This document shows positions 30,009 through 38,616 of a stretch of DNA of 39,899 nt, in pieces (positions within the stretch are counted from its first letter, which is position 1; each line of letters begins with the position of its first letter). Both the position numbers and the translations under genes were made by a program. The stretch is from Patescibacteria group bacterium. Its GTDB lineage: Bacteria > Patescibacteriota > Patescibacteriia > Patescibacteriales > JAQVLT01. The stretch spans positions 1 to 39,899 of the forward strand of contig JAQVLT010000009.1 in the NCBI GenBank assembly GCA_028704015.1. Reading direction: 5' to 3'. The notes under the pieces were generated by a model. The model had not been told where the DNA came from, made no database searches, and was given only the letters and a program-made list of their open reading frames with translations.

Positions 30009-31250
30009 ATGTCAGTTAGTTTTAAGATTTACACATTGGGTTGCAAGGTCAATCAATACGATTCAAATGATTTGGCGAGAAAGTTGACTTCCTCTGGTTT
30101 TGAATTAGTAAAAAATTATGCCGATTTAGTGATTGTAAATTCTTGCGCTGTAACGCAGAATGCTATTAGAAAGGGGAGACAGATGATTAATAAAGCAAGG
30201 CGGGAAAATCCGGGCGCTAAAATAGTTTTGATGGGATGTTGGCCAAGGGTCTGCAAAGATAAATTTCAAGAATTAAGCATTGACTTGGTTATTAAGGATA
30301 GGAATATTAGTAAAATTGCAGATAAAATTTTAAATTTTAAATTTTTAACCTTGCCTACCGGCAGGCAGGTTTTAAATAAAATCCAAAATAAAAAATCAAA
30401 AATACAAAAAAATTACAAAACAAGATATTTTTTAAAAGTTCAGGATGGCTGTGAACAATTTTGTTCTTATTGTATAATTCCTTATGCGCGCGGACCATTG
30501 GCAAGTCGGCCAGCGGAAGAAGTTATTGCCGAAGCGGAAAAATTGGTTGAGTCGGGCATGCGAGAAATAGTTTTGTGCGGGATACATCTTGGTCTTTATG
30601 GGAAAGATACAAATTTCAAGAAACAAGAAATAAATTTAACGGTATTACTAAAAAATTTATTAAAAATTAAAAATATCGGAAGAATTAGATTGAGTTCAAT
30701 AGAGGTAACGGAAGTAGGGGATGATTTGATTAATTTAATGGCGAAAAGTAATGAGTTATGTAAACATTTACATATTCCATTACAGTCGGGAAGCGATAAG
30801 ATTTTAAAATTAATGAATCGGCCGTATGATAATAAATATTTTATAGATAAAATAAGAAAACTTAGAAAAAAAATGCCTAATATCGCGATTACAACCGACG
30901 TGATCGTTGGTTTTCCGGTCGAGACTGAGGCAGAATTCCAAGAGACTTATAATTTTATAAAAAAGATTAAATTTTCTAAACTGCATGTTTTTCCTTTTTC
31001 CGCGCACGAGAAAACTCCAGCCGCGAAAATGTCAGGGCGAGTGAATGTAAAAATAATAAAAGAGAGAACGGAGAAATTAAGAAAATTAGGCGAGAAATTA
31101 GAAAAAGAATATAGAAGGAAATTTATTGGAAAAAGATTGGAAGTAATTGTGGATGGTAAAAATAGGGGAATGAGCGAATATTATTTTGATATAAAATTAA
31201 AGAATAAAAATCATAAAATAGGAGGTTTGGAAAAAATTAAAATAAAATAA
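30009..31250 (+). CDS. mtaB: MtaB-like tRNA methylthiotransferase
   Basis: The 413-residue radical SAM methylthiotransferase starts at 30009; the earlier ATG at 29979 lies inside the terminator. The N-terminal UPF0004 domain has its three cluster cysteines in YTLGCKVNQYDSN, VNSCAVTQ and LMGCWPRV. The radical SAM domain has Cys148, Cys152 and Cys155 (CEQFCSYC), then IPYARGPLASRP, LCGIHLGLYG and HIPLQSGSDKILKLMNR. A reduced C-terminal TRAM-like end follows. MtaB converts t6A37 to ms2t6A37 in tRNA, downstream of the TsaB pathway. Residues near 115 (LPTGRQV) are encoded by a dispersed palindrome inserted in frame between the two domains. Confidence 0.88.
   Translation: MSVSFKIYTLGCKVNQYDSNDLARKLTSSGFELVKNYADLVIVNSCAVTQNAIRKGRQMINKARRENPGAKIVLMGCWPRVCKDKFQELSIDLVIKDRNISKIADKILNFKFLTLPTGRQVLNKIQNKKSKIQKNYKTRYFLKVQDGCEQFCSYCIIPYARGPLASRPAEEVIAEAEKLVESGMREIVLCGIHLGLYGKDTNFKKQEINLTVLLKNLLKIKNIGRIRLSSIEVTEVGDDLINLMAKSNELCKHLHIPLQSGSDKILKLMNRPYDNKYFIDKIRKLRKKMPNIAITTDVIVGFPVETEAEFQETYNFIKKIKFSKLHVFPFSAHEKTPAAKMSGRVNVKIIKERTEKLRKLGEKLEKEYRRKFIGKRLEVIVDGKNRGMSEYYFDIKLKNKNHKIGGLEKIKIK
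30349..30370. repeat. Palindromic repeat inside mtaB-like gene
   Basis: CCTTGCCTACCGGCAGGCAGG begins at 30349 as a CCTGCC/GGCAGG-family palindrome, translated as LPTGRQV. Flanking A/T-rich TAAATTTTAAATTTTTAA matches the genome's linker style. Confidence 0.75.
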
Positions 31251-31275
31251 GGTTTTTAGGAAACCTTATTTTATT
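31241..31275. terminator. Bidirectional terminator between mtaB-like gene and the minus-strand cluster
   Basis: A 15-bp perfect stem (31241-31255 with 31261-31275) and 5-base loop overlap the mtaB-like stop codon. A/T-rich arms allow termination from both sides. Confidence 0.85.
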
Positions 31276-31304
31276 ATTTGTATTTTTCTTGCTGATAAAT
31301 ATAA

Positions 31305-31640
31305 TTAAAATTTAAAGATATCAGCGTATCTGCCAATCAACGGTAGCGGTTGTTGTTTGCCGCTCGCAGCATTGGCGATGCCGATAATCAGCAGGACTAA
31401 AGTCCCCAAACTGAGAAGCCAATTAATCGTGTACCAAAAATAGAACGGTATAATCCAACCAACCACGTTTATTAATACCACTAATAAAAATAGTACTAAA
31501 CTTTGCTTGGTGTGGTATTTAACAAACGCGTCTTTTTTCGCATCGCCGGTCAGAAGCGGAACGAAAAATAGAATATACGCCACTATCGCCATGATAGTAT
31601 TTTTTTTGCCGCCGGAAAGCGGCGAAGTATTGTCTGCCAT
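31305..31640 (-). CDS. DUF4870/Tic20-like membrane protein
   Basis: The 111-residue protein has three membrane segments (about residues 17-31, 46-62 and 72-90). The conserved FVKYHTKQSLVLFLLVVL stretch, with KYH-x3-QS before the second helix, is typical of DUF4870-like small membrane proteins. A Gly/Ser/Lys-rich N terminus and a short cytoplasmic C terminus (PLPLIGRYADIFKF) frame them. No enzymatic motif is present and the family function is unknown. It is the last gene of the long minus-strand run and ends just before the bidirectional terminator. Confidence 0.75.
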   Translation of the reverse strand: MADNTSPLSGGKKNTIMAIVAYILFFVPLLTGDAKKDAFVKYHTKQSLVLFLLVVLINVVGWIIPFYFWYTINWLLSLGTLVLLIIGIANAASGKQQPLPLIGRYADIFKF

Positions 31641-31679
31641 AAAAATTTGTTAATAATAATATTTTGTTATATAAAATAT

Positions 31680-32327
31680 TTAATTAGCAGATAATTGCCA
31701 ATACAAAACTTCAATTTCTTGAGTTTCGCCGTTATCGCTATAAGAAAATGTTAGGGTTGATTCTTCGCCTTTCATCATCGTCACGTTGCCGGAGCCGGAT
31801 TCTGCGGAGCTGGACACTACCGCGTAACCTTTATTTTTAAATTCTAAGGATAATTTATTTAAATCATCTGCCGTAACTACGCGCGGTACGCTAAAATTTG
31901 CACCGAAACTGCCATTTTGGCTTACCATGTAACCGGTGCCGTAAGAAGTCATTTTAGTTTCGCCAAAAACTGCTTTTATTGCCGGTTCAATTTCGCTAGC
32001 GACAATCGGCGAAACTTCACCCACTACGGCAGTTTCTTTAGTTTCGTTATATTTATCTTCCGGAGTTTTAGCCGCTTCTTTGGCTTCGTCCGCTTTCTGT
32101 TGGGCTTCTTGTTTGACCGCTTCTTTGGCTAACTCTTGGGCTATTTCCTTGGATATGCCGTTGCCACCAGTTAAGCCGCCGAGTAAACCGGTGTTAACGC
32201 CATACATTTCTTTTAGGATTTGATTGGCCAATCTTTGTTGGCGCCAGCGATTGAACTCAAAATACAAACCACCGACAACAACTACCGCCAATACTACAAT
32301 TACGATTGTTTTCGTTTTTTTGTCCAT
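31680..32327 (-). CDS. Single-pass anchored protein with Ala/Lys/Glu helix and C-terminal alpha/beta module
   Basis: The 215-residue protein has an N-terminal membrane anchor (residues ~7-24, TIVIVVLAVVVVGGLYFEF). A Gly-rich turn follows, then a highly charged Ala/Lys/Glu/Gln helix (about 57-95, EAVKQEAQQKADEAKEAAK). The C-terminal domain (about 105-215) has VVTADDLNKLSLEFKNKGYA followed by strands, ending in EIEVLYWQL. This domain resembles the C-terminal modules of the two ~760-residue proteins in the same cluster (TKDDITAIKTYLEGLGYK). It is probably exposed outside the membrane. Function unknown. Confidence 0.65.
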   Translation of the reverse strand: MDKKTKTIVIVVLAVVVVGGLYFEFNRWRQQRLANQILKEMYGVNTGLLGGLTGGNGISKEIAQELAKEAVKQEAQQKADEAKEAAKTPEDKYNETKETAVVGEVSPIVASEIEPAIKAVFGETKMTSYGTGYMVSQNGSFGANFSVPRVVTADDLNKLSLEFKNKGYAVVSSSAESGSGNVTMMKGEESTLTFSYSDNGETQEIEVLYWQLSAN

Positions 32328-32379
32328 ATTTATTTTGTTAGCCCGAAAATAATATTTCGGGGTTAATTAATATTTTTTG

Positions 32380-32904
32380 TTATTTTACCTCAAAAGGAAT
32401 TACCGCCACCACGATATCGCCAAGGTAAATTTTGTACTCATATTTGCCCCCGGTTTCTATTACTGGCTCGCAACCCGTGCTATTTCCCGGACCCAAGGCC
32501 TGTGGGAATGTTCCCATGCGCGGCTTAATGTCTTGCTTCGCGTTTACGTCATAAATGGCGGTAGAAAGGCTATCGGCAGGAATTTGTTTTTTTATGTTCA
32601 TGCTGGTGCAAAATTGCTCTCCAGCCGCGAAAATTTTTGTTTTTTCAATTTTCCAGGGATTAAATTCTGCGCCAACAGGAAGTTTTGCAATGTATACTTC
32701 GCTAAAAAATTCATCATATTTATCTTTGTTTGGTTGTTCGGAAAGCTTCTCGTCAATTTTTGCTACCGAATTGATATCACTAGCGGCTGGATTGGCGTTA
32801 GTTTGTTTTTGAGTGTCACTATTATTCTTGTTAGCACAGCCAGCGCTCGTGATAATTAAAGCGCCGGCTAAAAAAAGTACAACCGTAAGTATTTTTTTGT
32901 TCAT
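32380..32904 (-). CDS. Small lipoprotein of unknown function
   Basis: The 174-residue protein has a lipoprotein signal: KK start, hydrophobic ILTVVLFLAGALIIT, and lipobox TSAGC with Cys at about residue 23. It is followed by an Asn/Ser/Gln-rich linker. The mature domain (about 50-174) is small and beta-rich, with GTFPQALGPGNSTGCEP and a closing IYLGDIVVAVIPFEVK. It is presumably anchored in the outer leaflet of the cytoplasmic membrane. It lies 30 bases downstream of the 758-residue protein gene and is likely cotranscribed. Confidence 0.65.
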   Translation of the reverse strand: MNKKILTVVLFLAGALIITSAGCANKNNSDTQKQTNANPAASDINSVAKIDEKLSEQPNKDKYDEFFSEVYIAKLPVGAEFNPWKIEKTKIFAAGEQFCTSMNIKKQIPADSLSTAIYDVNAKQDIKPRMGTFPQALGPGNSTGCEPVIETGGKYEYKIYLGDIVVAVIPFEVK

Positions 32905-32933
32905 ACGCGTTTTATTAATTAATAAAAATTAAT

Positions 32934-35210
32934 TTAGTAACTGACAAATAAAGATCCCCGGGTTTTATCGGTTAAGGTAAAGGTTAGGGTTAATGTTCGG
33001 CCGATTTTCATCATAACTAATTGATCAGTATCCGTGGAATAGGTTTTATACCCCAGTCCTTCAAGATATTGTTTGACTGCCGCGATATCTGCTTCTGTCA
33101 CCAAACGGCCAAACACATACTCCATAACGCCGGAAAGATCTTTTTTTAATTTAACTTTGTTTGCGTATAGTTCATTCAGAACAGGCAAAAGTTCTTGATG
33201 GATTTCGGAGGCAGTGTGATAGATTGGCTTGAATTCCGTAAGTCCATCAGTGTTTTCATAAGCGATTTCTGCACAATTCGTTGCTATTGGAGAGGTTGTG
33301 GAAGAAGTTATTTTAGGAAAATTATTTGGGTTTATTGGCGTTGCCGTGCTGGCAGTCGCGGGGCTTATATCCCTGACAATTGTTTTTAAAGAAGATATTT
33401 TGGGTTGCACGGTTTTATTAATTTTAATGACAAGATTTTTGACGGTTGGCGGAAAATCATTAAGAGCAAGAAATGAGTCCACATCTCCGGACGAGAGATC
33501 CGTATAATCGGAAATCATTCCTTGGTTATTTGTCACTTGTCCATTTACATCCAGTTTTATGAGCAAGGTATTCTGGAAATATCCCTGGCCCATACTATTG
33601 CTATAATTCAAAATGGATGTGTTGTAACTGCCGGCAACTATGCATCCGTTGTCTAAGGTCGGTTCAACCGCGTATCCATAAACATAATCTTCCAAGTTAA
33701 TTTTTTTTGACCACAGCGGATTAAAATCGGTGTCTGTTTTTAATAAGACAAGGCCGTTATTTAATTGGGTTTCAAAACTTTTGGCGGTTTTTATATAATC
33801 TTCCCAAGCGAGAAGGATTTCTGGATCATTGGTTATTTTGCCATTCTCGCAATCCTTTACACGATTTTTTCTTTCACATACGGCATCCAGCTGATCAGAT
33901 TTTTCGTTTACAAAATCCATTTTATTTTCCTGATCGTTTCTGGGCGGCGGAAGATAGTTCATTTTGAGAACAAAATTTTCATCTTTGGTTTTGATAACAC
34001 TGGTTTCTCGTATCTCGCTATCCAATTTTATGCCCGGTTTGATAGTTTTTGCCCATTGAAGCTTGCCGGAATAATCAATTTTGACGGCCACAAGATTGTA
34101 TATGCTGGGCGCGGTAGACCAGTTAGGATTGCCGCCGGAAAGAGTCGGGGACAGATAGCCAAAGGCTATATATCCGCCAGATGTTTGTTTGATGGCAATA
34201 AATTTACCGGCCGCATCCCGCAAAGTTCTATACTTCATGCTGGTATGACCGGCTTCATCGGTGGAATATACTGATTCCTCTTTGGGAATAATTTCCAAAC
34301 TTTTTGACCATTCTACGCCAAAATTGGCATTGAATTTTATTATGACCGGCATGGCGGTATCTTTAAATTTTTCTGCCAAATCGCTTTCTCTGCCAGCGGT
34401 TTTGATACTGCCTAAAGCAATGTAACCGCCCTTGGGCAGCGGTTCAATGTCCACGTAGTCTATGTCTATTCTTTTTGCCCATTGATTTTTTCCGTTCTTG
34501 TCATATTTTGCCATCACAAAATATTTTGGCGCTGTTTTTTCTCCAAAACCAGTTTGAGAAAAATATCCGGAAAATACGAAACCGCTGTCTTCGGTGGCAA
34601 AAACTTTGTAGACACGATCCACTGAGTAATCGCCGATCATTTTTGTCCAAAGATGATTACCTTGTTTATCAAATTTTGTGAGAAATACATCGTCCCATTG
34701 CTCTTTCTTTTTAAGGTAAGCGCTGTCAACGAATCCTGTTCCTTGACTCGCCATTAAAAAACTTCCGTCTTTGAGCTCGATAATATCCTTGCCATATTCC
34801 TGACCATTTTTTCCGACATAATCTTTATCAATTCTCACCGAATGAAATGTCTTAAAAAGCTTGGTCCATTGGTGATTGCCCTTGGCATCAATTTTTGTAA
34901 TGAATGCGTCTTCATCATAAACGGACGGTTTGTCATATTTCGCTTGGCCGGTAAAAACATATCCACCGTCTTTAGTCTGCGCGATGCCCCAGGCCGCCGA
35001 GAGATCCTCAATGCGATAATGCTTAATAAACGTATAGGAGCTATTGCTGTTTTGAAGAGTTTGCGCTCCAGCTCCAATAGCCTGAGTAATGCCTCTGGCT
35101 GCTGACAAATCTTTAATACGATCTCCGACGGCGTGCCGGACAATCAAAACAATCGCCAGAATACCAAAAGAAAAAATTAGAGCCTTTATTCTTAATCTCC
35201 GAGTGTTCAT
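32934..35210 (-). CDS. Large exported DGG-repeat (propeller-like) protein, paralogue 1
   Basis: The 758-residue protein has an N-terminal membrane segment (about residues 8-25, IKALIFSFGILAIVLIVRH). About seven repeats of a DGGY(V/I)-(A/T)G...F(I/L)TK(I/F)D..G..(Q/L)W(T/A)K pattern follow (for example TKDGGYVFTGQAKY, AKYDKNGKNQWAKRI), predicting a large beta-propeller. After a Ser/Thr/Pro-rich linker, a C-terminal module (about 655-758) contains LLPVLNELYANKVKL and EADIAAVKQYLEGLGYKTY. Its neighbour upstream (768 residues, 5 bases away) has the same architecture, so they are tandem paralogues. The N-terminal region contains a near-duplicate DLSAA(R/W)GI(T/A)Q segment (residues ~34 and ~69). 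Probably surface-exposed; function unknown. Confidence 0.75.
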   Translation of the reverse strand: MNTRRLRIKALIFSFGILAIVLIVRHAVGDRIKDLSAARGITQAIGAGAQTLQNSNSSYTFIKHYRIEDLSAAWGIAQTKDGGYVFTGQAKYDKPSVYDEDAFITKIDAKGNHQWTKLFKTFHSVRIDKDYVGKNGQEYGKDIIELKDGSFLMASQGTGFVDSAYLKKKEQWDDVFLTKFDKQGNHLWTKMIGDYSVDRVYKVFATEDSGFVFSGYFSQTGFGEKTAPKYFVMAKYDKNGKNQWAKRIDIDYVDIEPLPKGGYIALGSIKTAGRESDLAEKFKDTAMPVIIKFNANFGVEWSKSLEIIPKEESVYSTDEAGHTSMKYRTLRDAAGKFIAIKQTSGGYIAFGYLSPTLSGGNPNWSTAPSIYNLVAVKIDYSGKLQWAKTIKPGIKLDSEIRETSVIKTKDENFVLKMNYLPPPRNDQENKMDFVNEKSDQLDAVCERKNRVKDCENGKITNDPEILLAWEDYIKTAKSFETQLNNGLVLLKTDTDFNPLWSKKINLEDYVYGYAVEPTLDNGCIVAGSYNTSILNYSNSMGQGYFQNTLLIKLDVNGQVTNNQGMISDYTDLSSGDVDSFLALNDFPPTVKNLVIKINKTVQPKISSLKTIVRDISPATASTATPINPNNFPKITSSTTSPIATNCAEIAYENTDGLTEFKPIYHTASEIHQELLPVLNELYANKVKLKKDLSGVMEYVFGRLVTEADIAAVKQYLEGLGYKTYSTDTDQLVMMKIGRTLTLTFTLTDKTRGSLFVSY

Positions 35211-35214
35211 AAGG

Positions 35215-37521
35215 TTAAAAAGTGACTTGTATAAAAGCTTTATCCGCGTTGTCTGTAGAAAATGTGATAACTAGCCAGTACCCAGGTTTATAAGTGGTTA
35301 ATTCATAACGTCGTTCATCCTGCGTTTTATACCCCAGACCTTCTAGATATGTTTTAATAGCAGTTATATCGTCTTTTGTTATGACGCGATCAAAAATATA
35401 ATCCAGCATCGCTCCGCCCATATTATCGGTCATTTTTACTTGATTATTAAACAGTTTATTAAAAATCGGTAATAATTCGCTGTTGATGGTCCGGCTTTTG
35501 TCATTTAATAATTCGCCCGGAACCGCTCGCTCATAATTAATTTGCGGCCAGGTTCTTTGCGTGGTTGAAGTGCTGGTTGTATTTTGAAGCGGAGTTTCTG
35601 AGGCGGAAACATTTGGTGCGAGCGGACAAAGAGTATCTTTGGAACTATTGTACGCGGCGTAAGTGGTAGTTTTTGATTTTTTATAAAGAGAAAATTCCGG
35701 TTTGCGGTTAGTCATTCGTACTAAAAAATTTTTCACTTGCACCGTAAGATCATTTGACGTTGAATAAGGCGTCATCATTTCTGTGATAATTTGGCTTTGA
35801 TAATCGGTTACCCAATCTTTATTGTTTTTGACGTTGCCGCTGGCATCAATTTTTATAATAAATCCATCGCTAAAATATATTTCATTGCCAAGCGTGATTG
35901 ACTTAAGAACATTTGTTCCGTATTCGCCGCTAATAATCGCGCCGCCGTCCTTTGTCGCCTTGACAACATAACTCGTTGCCGAACTCTGAGGATTCACGAT
36001 TTTTGCCCACTTCGGGCTTAGGTCTTTATCGGTTTTCATCATAAAAATAGCGCTACGCTTTGCCATTTCTACAATTTTTATGGCCGCCTTGACTTTTTTC
36101 CAGTCTTCTTGGGATTGCGCAGATCTCTCTTTCATGTCTTTCGCTTCTTCCGCTTCTCCGTATTTTTCTTTATACCATTTTTCTTGCGCCGTGACTTCGC
36201 TTATTTTTGCCCGATAATCATCATCGGCCCAGCCGATTGAACCGACGATCAGAATATTGTTATCCGCTGTTGAAATAATGGAAAATTCTGTCATCGGGGA
36301 TGTAAATTCGTTATAATGCAAGGTAAGTTTTTTCGTCCATTCCAATGCGCCGGAAGAGCTATACTTAGATGCGACAAGATTTGAACTTAGACCCTTGCTC
36401 ACATCCAGATTTTTAATATTCATCGAGTCTGTCATCAATGACAATGAAGAAAGATTTCCAATCACAATATATCCGTTATCCGGAGTTCGAACCGAACCGG
36501 CGATCAGCCCGGCTCCTTGACGTATTTTTTTAATACCCATTTCAAACCCACCGTCCTTTTTTGGAATCACGGTTGGCATTTCCAGGGGGATAGCTTCAAA
36601 ACTTTTGGCCCACTTGAAATTAAAATCTTTGTCAAACTTCGCCAATCCGGGAAATTTGTCAAAATCGTACGGCGGTTCATTTTCCGGATTTGGTTGCGCA
36701 AAATCGCCGGCGAGTGTAAACCCTCCATCCGCTGTTGGCATAAGAAATGAATCGTTCTTGCGCGCAATAAAATTTTTTATATTTTTTGACCACTGAATTG
36801 CGCCGTCTTGACGAAGTTTTATGACTTTGAGAGAGGCGTACGGCAGGTCATTGTAAACCTCAGAATCCTCGCCCCTTTTTGATGGCGCTAAATCAGAGAT
36901 ATTGGTAAAAAACAAAATGCCATTATCATTTGTTTCTAATAAAGAATTTCTCGCGTCAGGAACAAATGCATTAAATGATTTGTTCCATACCAAGTTGCCG
37001 TTTTTATCCAATTTAGTAAGCAATATTTTATTTACTTCCACGCCGGCGCTTGATTCCGCTGTGGTGATAAAACCCCAGACCTTGGAGGCCATTACATATC
37101 CACCATTTTTCAATTCAATAATGGACTGGACATCTTCTTCGCCACGTGGATTCCCGACGCCGGCGCCGTTGGTAGTCTTTAACATTTTCAGCCACTGAAT
37201 ATTGCCCTGTTTATCAAGCTTGGATACAAAACCGTCCGGCGGAATCATCATGACATTCGGATCGGTCGTGCCGGAAACAATATAGCCGCCGTCTTTGGTC
37301 GGCCAAGCGCCGTTGATTTTTGTAAATACTAAAAGGCGATAAGATTTTAGAAAAGTAGTATTAGCCAGAGAAAGAATACAATCCGATTTGACACTGCCAG
37401 CTAAAACATTGGCGGCCAGCGGTGAAGTAATGAATGATATATTATTTCCGATTGCAACCGCGAAAATAGCTCCGCACGCAAAAGCTCCAATCATTAAAAT
37501 GCTCAAAATAATTTTTTTCAT
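35215..37521 (-). CDS. Large exported DGG-repeat (propeller-like) protein, paralogue 2
   Basis: The 768-residue protein has an N-terminal signal or anchor (about residues 4-25, IILSILMIGAFACGAIFAVA). It has the same repeat design as its tandem neighbour: TKDGGYIVSGTTDP, VSKLDKQGNIQWLKML, LTKLDKNGNLVWNKSF, IKIDASGNVKNNK. A charged insertion (about 440-480, EEAKDMKERSAQSQEDWKKV) interrupts the propeller. The C-terminal module (about 675-768) holds INSELLPIFNKLFNNQVKM and KDDITAIKTYLEGLGYKTQ. Copies have diverged strongly, so the duplication is old. A free cysteine sits in each mature N-terminal region. I would guess adhesion or surface-layer function, but no motif proves it. Confidence 0.75.
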   Translation of the reverse strand: MKKIILSILMIGAFACGAIFAVAIGNNISFITSPLAANVLAGSVKSDCILSLANTTFLKSYRLLVFTKINGAWPTKDGGYIVSGTTDPNVMMIPPDGFVSKLDKQGNIQWLKMLKTTNGAGVGNPRGEEDVQSIIELKNGGYVMASKVWGFITTAESSAGVEVNKILLTKLDKNGNLVWNKSFNAFVPDARNSLLETNDNGILFFTNISDLAPSKRGEDSEVYNDLPYASLKVIKLRQDGAIQWSKNIKNFIARKNDSFLMPTADGGFTLAGDFAQPNPENEPPYDFDKFPGLAKFDKDFNFKWAKSFEAIPLEMPTVIPKKDGGFEMGIKKIRQGAGLIAGSVRTPDNGYIVIGNLSSLSLMTDSMNIKNLDVSKGLSSNLVASKYSSSGALEWTKKLTLHYNEFTSPMTEFSIISTADNNILIVGSIGWADDDYRAKISEVTAQEKWYKEKYGEAEEAKDMKERSAQSQEDWKKVKAAIKIVEMAKRSAIFMMKTDKDLSPKWAKIVNPQSSATSYVVKATKDGGAIISGEYGTNVLKSITLGNEIYFSDGFIIKIDASGNVKNNKDWVTDYQSQIITEMMTPYSTSNDLTVQVKNFLVRMTNRKPEFSLYKKSKTTTYAAYNSSKDTLCPLAPNVSASETPLQNTTSTSTTQRTWPQINYERAVPGELLNDKSRTINSELLPIFNKLFNNQVKMTDNMGGAMLDYIFDRVITKDDITAIKTYLEGLGYKTQDERRYELTTYKPGYWLVITFSTDNADKAFIQVTF

Positions 37522-37535
37522 TTATATTTTAATAT

Positions 37536-38609
37536 TTATTTCAATTTGGAAATAATACTACGATATATTTCTTCCGCATCTTCTTTACAAAGATAACCCT
37601 CGCGCGCGTAATTGCTTACCAGCGGAATAATGGCAACGTCCGTAAAAGTTATCCCGCCCTCTTTAGTCTTTGAGGTCACTTCCTCGGTTTGTGTCAGTGA
37701 ATAGCAAGGCGTATTGCCAGAGGGCAAAGAATTAATCGCTGATAATAATGAGCCGTTAATAATGAAATTTTTGTACACAATCCCGATATAAAAAGTATTT
37801 GTCGCTGAGTAAGGTTGTGTTATTTTTGGCAAGGGATCAATGCTGGTATTGCCATAGCCTCCGCCACCCGAAAAATTTCGGCTGGAAGATGTTTTTTGTT
37901 TTGGTTTGGGAGCCGGATTGAGATTGGGGGATTCATAATAGATTGCCTTACAATCCAAATATTTTCCCTCGCGATATTTGATGCCCATCTTTTCATAATC
38001 TTTTTTTACTTGCGGTATTTTTTGTTTAACTTCTTTAAGCGCGGATTGCAATTGTTCAAATTGTTTTTTGGGTACCAAACTTTTTAAAATATCGCTTTTC
38101 AGATAATCTTCCATGGTCATATTTTTTGGCAGTCCAGGCGCTGTTATTCCTCCCGGTATCGGCACGTCAAAACCCTGAGTAGGCATATTTGCTTTGTTCT
38201 TGAGTGTTTGCCAAGCGAATTCCGCATCTTGGCATTGAACAATATCAATATCGCTAACCATATCAGACTCTCCCGGCCGTTTGGCGTTAGGAGTTTCGGT
38301 TAAACCTTTCCATAATTTATCCAAACCGGCCATCGTCATGGAAGGAGGAGCAAAACCGCTTTCTATAAAACCTTTCATCCCTTTATAAAAATCGCTGATT
38401 GGTCTCATGTTTGGCGTTGGAATAGCGACCTTAAAAATGTTTACGTTAGAATTGCTTGATGGCATGGGCTGATCCTGAAGTTTTTTGGAGTCAATATTAG
38501 CTATCGGATTTATATGGCAAATATGAATATTAACTTGATTTTCATTGCCCATGCGAGAAGTTTCTTTCCACGTTTTTGGCAGGTCAATTTTTATTTTTTT
38601 TAAATTCAT
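37536..38609 (-). CDS. Unknown 357-residue protein in envelope cluster
   Basis: I chose the ATG at 38609, which lies just after the preceding gene's stop; an earlier ATG at 38642 would overlap that gene and adds an unlikely 11 residues. There is no clear signal peptide or membrane segment. The N-terminal part has Cys/His-containing NIHICHINPIANID. The centre (about 150-215) is Pro/Gly-rich then helical (QLQSALKEVKQKIPQVKKDY), followed by KYREGKYLDCKAIYYESP. A low-complexity Ser/Gly/Lys linker (SSSRNFSGGGGYGN) leads to a C-terminal beta domain with FYIGIVYKNFIINGSLLSA. Four to five cysteines are spread out. No family is recognised; the 14-base gap to the next gene implies one operon. Confidence 0.55.
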   Translation of the reverse strand: MNLKKIKIDLPKTWKETSRMGNENQVNIHICHINPIANIDSKKLQDQPMPSSNSNVNIFKVAIPTPNMRPISDFYKGMKGFIESGFAPPSMTMAGLDKLWKGLTETPNAKRPGESDMVSDIDIVQCQDAEFAWQTLKNKANMPTQGFDVPIPGGITAPGLPKNMTMEDYLKSDILKSLVPKKQFEQLQSALKEVKQKIPQVKKDYEKMGIKYREGKYLDCKAIYYESPNLNPAPKPKQKTSSSRNFSGGGGYGNTSIDPLPKITQPYSATNTFYIGIVYKNFIINGSLLSAINSLPSGNTPCYSLTQTEEVTSKTKEGGITFTDVAIIPLVSNYAREGYLCKEDAEEIYRSIISKLK

Positions 38610-38616
38610 AAAGTGG

